Of a stretch of 64,000 nt of DNA, positions 34,503-42,256 are shown in pieces (the stretch's first letter is position 1; the number at the start of each line of letters is the position of its first letter). The notes under the pieces were generated by a model. It was not told the origin of the DNA. It searched no databases and saw nothing but the letters and a program-made list of their open reading frames with translations. The position numbers and the translations under genes are program-made. Source of the DNA: ZC4RG30 sp965652645 (GTDB taxonomy: Bacteria; Pseudomonadota; Gammaproteobacteria; Steroidobacterales; Steroidobacteraceae); NCBI GenBank assembly GCA_965652645.1, contig CBFGXE010000012.1, positions 1 to 64,000 on the forward strand, in the 5' to 3' direction.

Positions 34503-34997
34503 TCAGTCGTCGCGGAAATTCTGGAACTGCAGCGGCACGCCCAGTTCCACCTTGCGCAGCAGCGCCATCGCGGCCTGCAGGTCGTCCTTCTTCTTGCCAG
34601 TCACACGCACCTTGTCGCCCTGGATCTGCGCCTGCACCTTCAGGCCCGATTCCTTCAGCTTCCTGACGATCTCCCGCCCGTTGTCCTTGTCGATGCCGTG
34701 CTTGAGCACCACGATCTGGCGGGCGCCGCCGAGGTTCTTGTCCACGTCCTTCACTTCCATGCAGGTGACGTCGACGCCGCGCTTGGCCAGGCGCAGGCCC
34801 AGGATGTCGAGCATCTGCTTCAGCTGCACCTCGGCCTGGGCCTTCATGGTGATCACGAAGGGTTCCTTCGCCTCGCGCTCGAAGCGCGCGCCGGTGCCGC
34901 GGAAGTCGAAGCGCTGCTCCAGTTCGCGGTTGGCCTGGTCCACCGCGTTGGTGACTTCGTGGCCATCCAGTTCCGAGACAGTATCGAAAGACGGCAT
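34503..34997 (-). CDS. yajQ: YajQ-family nucleotide-binding protein
   Basis: 164 residues from ATG 34997, giving the canonical N-terminus MPSFDTVSELDGHEVTNAVD; the frame upstream lies inside the ATPase gene. The segment VQAQIQGDKVRVTGKKKDDLQ is the family hallmark. Members bind tRNA/nucleotides, and the xanthomonad homologue has been reported to bind c-di-GMP. Its start overlaps the ATPase stop by one base (TGATG), so the two are translationally coupled. Confidence 0.93.
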   Translation of the reverse strand: MPSFDTVSELDGHEVTNAVDQANRELEQRFDFRGTGARFEREAKEPFVITMKAQAEVQLKQMLDILGLRLAKRGVDVTCMEVKDVDKNLGGARQIVVLKHGIDKDNGREIVRKLKESGLKVQAQIQGDKVRVTGKKKDDLQAAMALLRKVELGVPLQFQNFRDD

Positions 34998-37402
34998 CAG
35001 CAGGCCTCCACGGGAAAACCATCGGCGCCCTTGCGCCAGGGCGTCCACAGCAGGGAAACATGGCCCACGGCGAGGTCTGATTTGCGGGGCGTGAGTGCGA
35101 TCCCGCGCAGCGGGATATTGCGCGCATCCAGCGTTGCATCAAGGCCGGCGATGGCCGACTCCAGTTCGGTGGCAAGGTCGGCCAGCTTCTTCTCGATGAC
35201 CTCGGCGGATTCCTCCGCCCGCGCCACGTCGGCGGCTTCGCGGCCGATGCGCGAGGCGCTGCGCGCGGCGGTGGTGGCGCGGCCGATGCTGGAGGCGGAC
35301 ACGGCCTTGCGGCCGAGGAAGGCGCCCAGGATGGTGGCGCCCACCGACAGGGCGGTGTTCAGCTTCTGCTGCGAGGCCTGGCTGCGCTCGGTTTCCACCT
35401 TGTGCAGGGCGCGCCGCTTCTGCTCCTGCAGCGCAGCCAGCTTCGGGGCGTATTTCTGCCGCAGCTTCTCCGCATCGGCATCGCGCTTCTCGCGCGCGGC
35501 GAGCTGCAGGCGGGCGCGGAAGTCGCCCTCGCTCTCGCCCGGCTGCGACACCTGCTTCAGCGCATCGCAGGAAAGGAGCGTGAGGCGCTGGTGTTCATAG
35601 AGGTGGGCGGCGAGCGCCTTGCCCCAACGCGTGTAGCTGGCGGCGCGCAGCGCGGCGGCGGGCGGCTCGGCGAAGTCGGCGCCGGGCACCGGCTCAGGCG
35701 TCGAGGGCGTGGCCAGCGTGGTGGCCTCGGCCCACAGCACCTCGTTGCCGGAATCGTCGAATGGCGCGGCGAGGTTCACGGTGTGCCAGGCGTCGATGCC
35801 GGCGGGTTTGTCCACATAGTGCAACTTGGCCGAGGCGAGCACGCCGGGGCGGTAGGTGATGCCGTCGGCAGCGCCCTGCACGGGCAGGAAGGCCTCGTTG
35901 ACATCGGGCGGCAACAGGGGACGCATGCTGGTTGCCGCGACGCCGGCCGTTGCCGTGACCGATGCGGTGGCGGCCGGTGCCGCCCCGGCCTGCTTGCGCG
36001 GCGCCATCAGCCGCGAGATCTCCGCCGGCGTCAGCGGTCCACGCAGGTACGACAGCGCCCAACGGCTCTTCAGCAGCACCGGCGCATCGTCGTTCACGTT
36101 GCGCATCAGGAACACGCGCTGCGTCAGCGCGGCCAGCAGGCTTGCAAGCTGCTCGCGCGTGGGGCCGTTGCCGGCGATGGCGGCGCTCAGGCCGTCCAGC
36201 AGCCGGTCGCGGTCGCGTTCGGTTTGCAGGCGTCCGATCAGCCAGGTGCCGGTGTTGCCCAGTCCCTTGTAGTCCAGGTCCACCGGGTTCTGCGTGGCCA
36301 GCACCACGCCCAGCCCATAGGCGCGCGCCTGCTTCAACAGCGTCAGCATGGGCTGCTTCGACGGCGGGTTCGCCGTGGGCGGGAAGTAGCCGAAGATCTC
36401 GTCCATGTAGAGGATGGCGCGCAGCGAGGAGGTGCCGCTCTGGCGCCGCATCCAGCCAATCACCTCGTTGAGCAGCAGCGTCACCACGAACATGCGCTCG
36501 GCATCGGAGAGATGCGCGATGGAGATGATGGCGATGCGGGGTTTGCCCTCGGGGGTGAACAGCAGGCGCTGCGCATCCAGTGGCTCGCCGCGGGTCCACG
36601 AGGCAAAGCGGGGCGATGCCAGCAGGCCGTTGATGGCCAGCGCCAGCTCCATCCGGTCCTTCGCCGGGAAGAAGGTCTCCAGGTCCAGCGCGCCCAGCTT
36701 CTGCAGCGGCGGCTTCTGTACCGCGGCCACGAGGCCTGCGAGGTCGAGCGACTGCCCGGCGCCCCATGCCTGGCCCAGGATGTTCGACAACAGGATGTGG
36801 TCGCGGCTCTTCAGGGGATCGGCATCGCGGCCCAGCAGGGCCAGGAGGCCCGACACCACCGAGCCGATGCGTTCGGCAAGCGCGCCGGCATCCGCCAGCA
36901 GTTCCGCCGGCGGCGGAGCCAGCGACTGCAGGATCGAAAGCGGCAGCCCGCTGTCGGCGCCGGGGGTGTAGATGGCAATGTCCACCGCATCGCGCAGCCG
37001 GCCGATACGCTCTGGCGGCTGGTCCCACTCGGCCAAGCCGCCGCGCCACTGCTCGGCCACGCGCGCTGCGTACTGTTCAATGGAAAGGTTGCGCCGCGCG
37101 GCCTCCCCGGCATCCACCCAGCCTGCGAAATCCTGCGGCGCCAGCGCCGGGAAGGTCAGCAGCAGGTTGCCCAGGTCGCCCTTGGGATCAATGCAGATGG
37201 CCGGGACGCCATCGATGGCTGCTTCCTCGAGCAGCGACAGGCACAACCCGGTCTTGCCGCTGCCGGTCATGCCCACGCACACCGCATGGGTGGTCAGGTC
37301 ACGGGAGTCGTAGAGCAGCGCTTCCTCGGCGGTGTTGCCCGTGGCGGGATCAAACACCTTGCCGAGGTAGAAGGCGCCGAGCTTCTCGTAGTCTGTTGTC
37401 AT
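34997..37402 (-). CDS. HerA-like / DUF87 ATP-binding protein
   Basis: 801 residues. Walker A GMTGSGKTG is at about 44-52, Walker B ILYMDEIFGYF near 340-350, and the arginine-type segment TGTWLIGRLQTERDRDRL follows near 400-417. This is the HerA/FtsK-like core fold. The C-terminal 250 residues contain a long charged coiled coil with RARLQLAAREKRDAD and AEESAEVIEKKLADL. It is probably a hexameric DNA-translocating or protein-remodelling ATPase, but the role is unknown. No NurA or defence partner gene is adjacent. Confidence 0.8.
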   Translation of the reverse strand: MTTDYEKLGAFYLGKVFDPATGNTAEEALLYDSRDLTTHAVCVGMTGSGKTGLCLSLLEEAAIDGVPAICIDPKGDLGNLLLTFPALAPQDFAGWVDAGEAARRNLSIEQYAARVAEQWRGGLAEWDQPPERIGRLRDAVDIAIYTPGADSGLPLSILQSLAPPPAELLADAGALAERIGSVVSGLLALLGRDADPLKSRDHILLSNILGQAWGAGQSLDLAGLVAAVQKPPLQKLGALDLETFFPAKDRMELALAINGLLASPRFASWTRGEPLDAQRLLFTPEGKPRIAIISIAHLSDAERMFVVTLLLNEVIGWMRRQSGTSSLRAILYMDEIFGYFPPTANPPSKQPMLTLLKQARAYGLGVVLATQNPVDLDYKGLGNTGTWLIGRLQTERDRDRLLDGLSAAIAGNGPTREQLASLLAALTQRVFLMRNVNDDAPVLLKSRWALSYLRGPLTPAEISRLMAPRKQAGAAPAATASVTATAGVAATSMRPLLPPDVNEAFLPVQGAADGITYRPGVLASAKLHYVDKPAGIDAWHTVNLAAPFDDSGNEVLWAEATTLATPSTPEPVPGADFAEPPAAALRAASYTRWGKALAAHLYEHQRLTLLSCDALKQVSQPGESEGDFRARLQLAAREKRDADAEKLRQKYAPKLAALQEQKRRALHKVETERSQASQQKLNTALSVGATILGAFLGRKAVSASSIGRATTAARSASRIGREAADVARAEESAEVIEKKLADLATELESAIAGLDATLDARNIPLRGIALTPRKSDLAVGHVSLLWTPWRKGADGFPVEAC

Positions 37403-37463
37403 GGGCAGGCCTTGCGCGGGTCGCCAAGCATAATGGAAGCCCTGGCGCCCCGCTCAGCCTGCC

Positions 37464-38795
37464 TCAGTACGCGCCGGTCCTCCCCGGGATCCACTGCGTG
37501 CCGGCCAGCGGCACGCCGGCCATGGCCGCCGCCTCGACGGTGAGCGCCACCAGGTCCTCCCGCTCCAGGTGGTGCACGTCCTGCTTGCCGCAGGCGCGCG
37601 CCAGCGTGGTCAGTTCCATGGTCAGGGTCTTCAGGTAGTTGCGCACGCGGCGGGCGCCGGTCTCCACCTCCAGCCGCTGTTCCAGTACCGGGTCCTGCGT
37701 GGTCACGCCCACGGGGCAGCGGCCGGTGTGGCAGTGGTGGCAGAAGCCCGGCCGGGTGCCGAGCGCGGCGTAGTCCGCGGTGGCCTCCACATGCTGGCCT
37801 TGCTGCATGTACGTCGAACTATTGCAGCCCAGCGAGACGAGGATGCCCTGGCCGATGGAGACCGCATCGGCGCCCAGCGCCAGCGCCTTGGCCGCGTCGG
37901 CGCCGGAGCGGATGCCGCCGGAGACGATGAGCTGCACCACGCCGGTCATGTTGAGGTCTTCCAGCGCATCGGCGGCCTGGCGCACGGCGGCCAGCGTCGG
38001 GATGCCCACGTGCTCGATGAAGGTGAGCTGCGTGGCGGCGGTGCCGCCCTGCATGCCATCCACCACCACCACGTCGGCGCCGGAATGCACGGCCAGCTTC
38101 ACGTCGTGGAAAGTGCGGGTGGCACCCACCTTCACGTAGATGGGTTTCTCCCAGTCGGTGATCTCGCGCAGCTCGCGGATCTTGATGGCCAGGTCGTCCG
38201 GGCCCGTCCAGTCCGGGTGGCGCGAGGCCGAACGCTGGTCCACGCCCTCCGGCAGCGTGCGCATCTTCGCCACGCGCGGGTTCACCTTCTGGCCCAGCAG
38301 CATGCCGCCGCCGCCGGGCTTGGCACCCTGTCCGATCACCACCTCGATGGCGTCGGCGCGGCGCAGGTCGTCGGGATTGAACCCGTAGCGCGAGGGTAGG
38401 CACTGGTAGACCAGGTGTTTCGAGGACAGCCGCTCCTCATTGGTCATGCCGCCGTCGCCGGTGGTGGTGGAGGTGCCCACGGCGGTGGCCGCGCGACCCA
38501 GGGCTTCCTTCACGTTGGCCGACAGCGCGCCAAAGCTCATGCCGGCGATGGTGATGGGGATGTCCAGCTCCAGCGGCCTGGTGGCGAAGCGCGTGCCCAG
38601 CACGGTCTTCGTGCTGCACTTCTCGCGATAACCCTCCAGCGGATAACGCGACATGGATGCTCCCAGCATCACCAGGTCATCGAAGTGCGGCAGGCGGCGC
38701 TTGGCGCCCATGCCGCGGATCTCGTACAGGCCGGTGGCCGAGGCGCGCTGGATGTAGTCGATCGTGTGGCGATCGAAGGTGGCGGATTCTTCCAC
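37464..38795 (-). CDS. mgsC: N-methylglutamate synthase subunit C (FMN/Fe-S glutamate-synthase-like)
   Basis: 443 residues, homologous to the central FMN domain of GltB. FMN/phosphate segments include LIVSGGIRSGADAAKALALG and VVDGMQGGTAATQ. The 3Fe-4S cysteines lie in FCHHCHTGRCPVG. In the N-methylglutamate pathway it forms N-methylglutamate from methylamine (or gamma-glutamylmethylamide) and 2-oxoglutarate, together with MgsA and MgsB. Rhizobial GlxD is a close alternative name. Last gene of the eight-gene operon, 2 nt after mgsB. Confidence 0.85.
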   Translation of the reverse strand: MEESATFDRHTIDYIQRASATGLYEIRGMGAKRRLPHFDDLVMLGASMSRYPLEGYREKCSTKTVLGTRFATRPLELDIPITIAGMSFGALSANVKEALGRAATAVGTSTTTGDGGMTNEERLSSKHLVYQCLPSRYGFNPDDLRRADAIEVVIGQGAKPGGGGMLLGQKVNPRVAKMRTLPEGVDQRSASRHPDWTGPDDLAIKIRELREITDWEKPIYVKVGATRTFHDVKLAVHSGADVVVVDGMQGGTAATQLTFIEHVGIPTLAAVRQAADALEDLNMTGVVQLIVSGGIRSGADAAKALALGADAVSIGQGILVSLGCNSSTYMQQGQHVEATADYAALGTRPGFCHHCHTGRCPVGVTTQDPVLEQRLEVETGARRVRNYLKTLTMELTTLARACGKQDVHHLEREDLVALTVEAAAMAGVPLAGTQWIPGRTGAY

Positions 38796-38797
38796 GG

Positions 38798-39493
38798 TCA
38801 GTACTCCTGGTTGGCGTCGGCGTTCCAGTGGTAGAGGCCGCGGGCCGAGGCCACCTTGCGGAACTGTTGCGGGTCATGCGCGAAGCCGGCCCGCGCCAGC
38901 AGGTCGCGCAGCGCAGCGGTGTCGGCCTCCGTCATGGGCTCGAAGCGGGCATCGGCGCCGAGGGAAGCCACCTTGCCCTTCACGTAGATGACGGCCTCGT
39001 ACAGCGAGTCGCCCAGCGCGTCGCCGGCGTCGCCGCAGACCACCAGCCGGCCGGCCTGCGCCATGAAGGCGGAGAAGCTGCCCACGCTGCCGCCCACCAC
39101 GATGTCACCGCCCTTCAGCGAGATGCCACAGCGCAGCGAGGCATCCCCTTCGATGACCAGCAGGCCGCCATGCGCCGAGGCGCCCGCGCCATTGGAAGCG
39201 AAACCCTTGATGCGCACCTCGCCGCTCATCATGTTTTCGGCTGCTCCCGTGCCGGCGTTGCCGTGCACGGTGATGCGGGCCTGCTGGTTCATGCCGCCCA
39301 CGTAGTAGCCGGCATGGCCCATCACTTCGATGTCGAAGGGGGCGTTGGCGCCCACCGCGATGTTGTGCGCGCCGTCGGGGCTGGTCACGCGCACCGCAGG
39401 CGGATTGGGCCCGGCATTCTGGTGCAGCCAGCTGTTCAGCGCGCGCACGCCCTGGTCGCGCGCCAGGTCGAACTCCATCGGCACCACGCTCAT
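38798..39493 (-). CDS. mgsB: N-methylglutamate synthase subunit B (GXGXG domain)
   Basis: 231 residues. Beta-helix repeats typical of the GltB C-terminal GXGXG domain are visible (GHAGYYVGGMNQQARITVHG, KGGDIVVGGSVGSFSAFMAQ, RLVVCGDAGDALGD). It is a structural subunit linking the glutaminase and FMN modules that are fused in GltB but split here. Its ATG overlaps the mgsA stop by four bases. Confidence 0.85.
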   Translation of the reverse strand: MSVVPMEFDLARDQGVRALNSWLHQNAGPNPPAVRVTSPDGAHNIAVGANAPFDIEVMGHAGYYVGGMNQQARITVHGNAGTGAAENMMSGEVRIKGFASNGAGASAHGGLLVIEGDASLRCGISLKGGDIVVGGSVGSFSAFMAQAGRLVVCGDAGDALGDSLYEAVIYVKGKVASLGADARFEPMTEADTAALRDLLARAGFAHDPQQFRKVASARGLYHWNADANQEY

Positions 39494-40386
39494 GTGCGCT
39501 CCCAGTGGTAGATGGTGCGGGGTTGCGGTTCGAAGAGCTTCGCCCGGTCCACGCCCGGCAGGTGGGCCAGCGAGCGGAACTCCGAGGACACGGCCACGTA
39601 GTCGTCGGTCTCGGCCACGATGGCCGGCTTGCAGGCGAAGGGATCGCGCACCAGCGACAGGCCATTGCGCGTGCCGATCAGGAAGGTGAAGAAGCCGTCG
39701 AGCTCTGTGAAGCCGCGTTCGATGGCGGCCTCGATGTCATCGCCCTCGCGCGTGCGCCACTCAAGGAAGCGGCAGGCGGCCTCGGTGTCGTTGTCCGTGT
39801 CGAAGCGGATGCCCAGCGGCTCGAGCTTGCGCCGCACCTCATAGGGATTGGACAGCGAGCCATTGTGCACCAGGCAGAAGTCCTCGCCCGCGGTGAAGGG
39901 GTGCGCATGCGCGGGCGTCACGGCGGACTCGGTGGCCATGCGCGTGTGGCCCACGGCGTGGCTGCCGGAGAGGCCGCGGAAGCCATAGCGTTCGGCGATG
40001 TCGGCCGGTGCGCCCGTGTCCTTGTACAGCGCAATGCGATGGCCCTGCGAGAGCAGCACCAGGCCGGGGGTCGCGGCCTCCAGGTGGCGTTTCACCTTTT
40101 CCAGCGGTGCGCTGGTGGTGAGGATGGCGTGGCGCCCGGAGTCCTGCAGCGCATGCTCGCCGGGAATCGCGGCCGTGAGGCCGCGCAGGAACGCGGCCCA
40201 GTCCGCCTCGCCGTCAAGCTGGAACAGGCTGAGCTTCAGCTGCGGCACGGGGGAGGACGCATACACGGCCAGGCCCGCCGAGTCCGGTCCCCGCTCGGTC
40301 ATGCCGGTGAGCATGGGCACCAGCAGCTCGCCGAGGCGCCCGTCCCACTCCGGCTTCTTCAACAACAATCCGACGATGCCACACAT
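39490..40386 (-). CDS. mgsA: N-methylglutamate synthase subunit A (class II glutamine amidotransferase)
   Basis: 298 residues from ATG 40386; the product begins MCGIVGLL, so Cys2 becomes the N-terminal nucleophile after Met removal, as in all Ntn amidotransferases. VGHTRMATES and FCLVHNGSLSN line the glutamine site. A longer open frame upstream passes through the synthetase gene and is not real. It hydrolyses the glutamine-type amide and channels the amine or ammonia to MgsC. ATG overlaps the gmaS stop by one base. Confidence 0.87.
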   Translation of the reverse strand: MCGIVGLLLKKPEWDGRLGELLVPMLTGMTERGPDSAGLAVYASSPVPQLKLSLFQLDGEADWAAFLRGLTAAIPGEHALQDSGRHAILTTSAPLEKVKRHLEAATPGLVLLSQGHRIALYKDTGAPADIAERYGFRGLSGSHAVGHTRMATESAVTPAHAHPFTAGEDFCLVHNGSLSNPYEVRRKLEPLGIRFDTDNDTEAACRFLEWRTREGDDIEAAIERGFTELDGFFTFLIGTRNGLSLVRDPFACKPAIVAETDDYVAVSSEFRSLAHLPGVDRAKLFEPQPRTIYHWERT

Positions 40387-41720
40387 CAGAAGAACTCCAG
40401 GTAACGGCGGGACTCCCAGTCCGAGACATGCCGTGCGTACTCGGTCCACTCCATGCGCTTGAGCGTGATGAATTCGGCGGCCAGTTCCGCTCCCAGTCCG
40501 TCCTGCACCACCTCGTCCTGCTCCAGCGCGGTGATCGCCTCCAGCAGGTTCTGCGGCAGCAGCCCGATGCCGTGCGCCTGCAGTTCCTCCGGCGTGGCCT
40601 CGTACAGGTTGCTGTTGTTCATGGGCCCGGGATGCAGCCGGCGTTTCACGCCGTCCATGCCGGCCGCGGCGATGACGGCGGCCACCAGATAGGGATTGCA
40701 GCCGGCATCCGGCAGGCGCAGCTCCAGCCTTCCGCCGGGGATGCGCACGCAGCCGGTGCGGTTGTTGTCGCCATAGGCGATGTACGCCGGCGCCCAGGTG
40801 GCGCCCGACAGCGCGCGTCCCACGACGAGGCGCTTGTAGGAGTTCACGGTGGGCGCGCACACCGCCGCCAGCGCGCGGGCATGGTGCAGCAGGCCGCCGA
40901 GGAAGAAATAGCCCATCTCCGACAGCGCCAGCCCCTGAGGATCGGCATCGTCGTGGAACAGGTTCTTCGTCGTGGCATTGCCCAGCGAGATGTGGAAATG
41001 CGCGCCGCTGCCGGTGCGGTTGGAGAAGGGCTTGGGCATGAAGCTGCCCACCATGCCGTGGCGCCGCGCCAGCTCGCTCACCGCCATCTTCACCAGCGTG
41101 AAGTTGTCGGCGGAGGTGAGGGCGTCCGAATAGGTGAAGTTCACCTCGAACTGGCCGTTCGCGTCCTCGTGGTCGATCTGGTACACGTCCACGCCCGTGG
41201 CGCGCAGGCCGCTGACCAGCTCGTCGAGGAACACGCTGGCGCGCGAGAGGCCCTTGTAGTCGTAGCAGGGCTTTTCCAGACCGTCGGAAGTGTCGTGGGG
41301 GGCGAGGTGGCCGTCGGCGCCGCGCGAAAGCAGCATGAACTCCGGCTCGATGCCGGTGTAGAGCGTGAGGCCCTCTTTTGCCAGCCGGTCCACCTGGCGC
41401 TGCAGGGCCACGCGCGAGCAGTAGGGCCAGGGTTCGCCCTTCACCGTGCCATTGCAGACGATGCGGGCATGGCCGGGCATCCACGGCAGAATCTTCAGGG
41501 TGGCCGGATCACCCACAGCCATGTAATCCGGGCCATGCGGTCCCATGCCGAAGCCCCACAGCGCGAACCCGGCAAATCCCGCGCCTTCGTTGAGCACCAT
41601 CGAGAGATGCTCCACCGGCACGGATTTGGCCTTGGCTGCCCCATGGATGTCCACGAACTGGGCGAGCACATAGCGGATACCTTCGGCGCGCAGGCGATTG
41701 AGGAGTTCTTCGGCTTTCAT
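40386..41720 (-). CDS. gmaS: Glutamine-synthetase-like gamma-glutamylmethylamide synthetase
   Basis: 444 residues from ATG 41720, which overlaps the mgdD stop by four bases. The start [20 protein letters not shown] matches the family. Glutamine synthetase motifs are present: the metal-site [22 protein letters not shown], and the ATP-site [16 protein letters not shown]. Paralogues named GlnT or type III glutamine synthetase have the same length, and sequence alone does not separate them from GmaS. The setting between mgdABCD and mgsABC favours ligation of methylamine to glutamate. Confidence 0.82.
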   Translation of the reverse strand: MKAEELLNRLRAEGIRYVLAQFVDIHGAAKAKSVPVEHLSMVLNEGAGFAGFALWGFGMGPHGPDYMAVGDPATLKILPWMPGHARIVCNGTVKGEPWPYCSRVALQRQVDRLAKEGLTLYTGIEPEFMLLSRGADGHLAPHDTSDGLEKPCYDYKGLSRASVFLDELVSGLRATGVDVYQIDHEDANGQFEVNFTYSDALTSADNFTLVKMAVSELARRHGMVGSFMPKPFSNRTGSGAHFHISLGNATTKNLFHDDADPQGLALSEMGYFFLGGLLHHARALAAVCAPTVNSYKRLVVGRALSGATWAPAYIAYGDNNRTGCVRIPGGRLELRLPDAGCNPYLVAAVIAAAGMDGVKRRLHPGPMNNSNLYEATPEELQAHGIGLLPQNLLEAITALEQDEVVQDGLGAELAAEFITLKRMEWTEYARHVSDWESRRYLEFF

Positions 41721-42256
41721 TCTCGGTCTCCAGGGGGGCAGGGGGCGGCAATCTGCTGCAGGCATTGCTCGAGGAAGGCGGCATGGCTGGCGTCGCACCA
41801 CAGCCGCAGCGGCAGGGTTGTATCGGTGCCGGAAGGCTCGCGCACGAAGGTGCCGCTGATGCCGGCGAACAGCGTCATCACCACCAGGTCCGGTTCGGTG
41901 CGCAGGCGTTCGAAGTCGAAGGAGCAGCCCTGGGCCAGCGCGGCGGGCCAGGGATGGCCGGCGAGCACCACGCTGCAGTCGCTGCGCAGCAGGACCCAGG
42001 CATTGGCATCCGCGGGGGCTTCGTCCGGCAGCAGGGGCGCGGCAGCGGAGTCGTCCTGCTCAATGAGGAATTCGCTGTGGCCCAGGCGCAGGCAGCGGCC
42101 GCCCCGCCAATGCACCACGCGGTTGGGCGCGCCAGGCACGGCAATGCCGCATTGCTGCAGCCAGGCCACGGCGCCTGGACCCTTCACGCCCCAGCGGCGG
42201 GCCTGCACTCGCGCCACGCCCTGCACCTCGATGCAAGCGGAGTGGGCGGCGCTCAT
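41717..42256 (-). CDS. mgdD: N-methylglutamate dehydrogenase subunit D (sarcosine oxidase gamma-like)
   Basis: 179 residues, similar in length and layout to SoxG: a divergent GcvT-like domain with [11 protein letters not shown] and [17 protein letters not shown]. It is the smallest conserved partner of the tetrahydrofolate-linked oxidase/dehydrogenase. Overlaps of four bases with the genes on both sides show tight coupling. The weakest family resemblance in the operon; the call relies partly on position. Confidence 0.8.
   Translation of the reverse strand: MSAAHSACIEVQGVARVQARRWGVKGPGAVAWLQQCGIAVPGAPNRVVHWRGGRCLRLGHSEFLIEQDDSAAAPLLPDEAPADANAWVLLRSDCSVVLAGHPWPAALAQGCSFDFERLRTEPDLVVMTLFAGISGTFVREPSGTDTTLPLRLWCDASHAAFLEQCLQQIAAPCPPGDRE

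Noticed and set aside
35402..37543. 713-codon plus-strand frame opposite the HerA-like ATPase
   Set aside because: Antisense shadow of a gene with intact Walker motifs.
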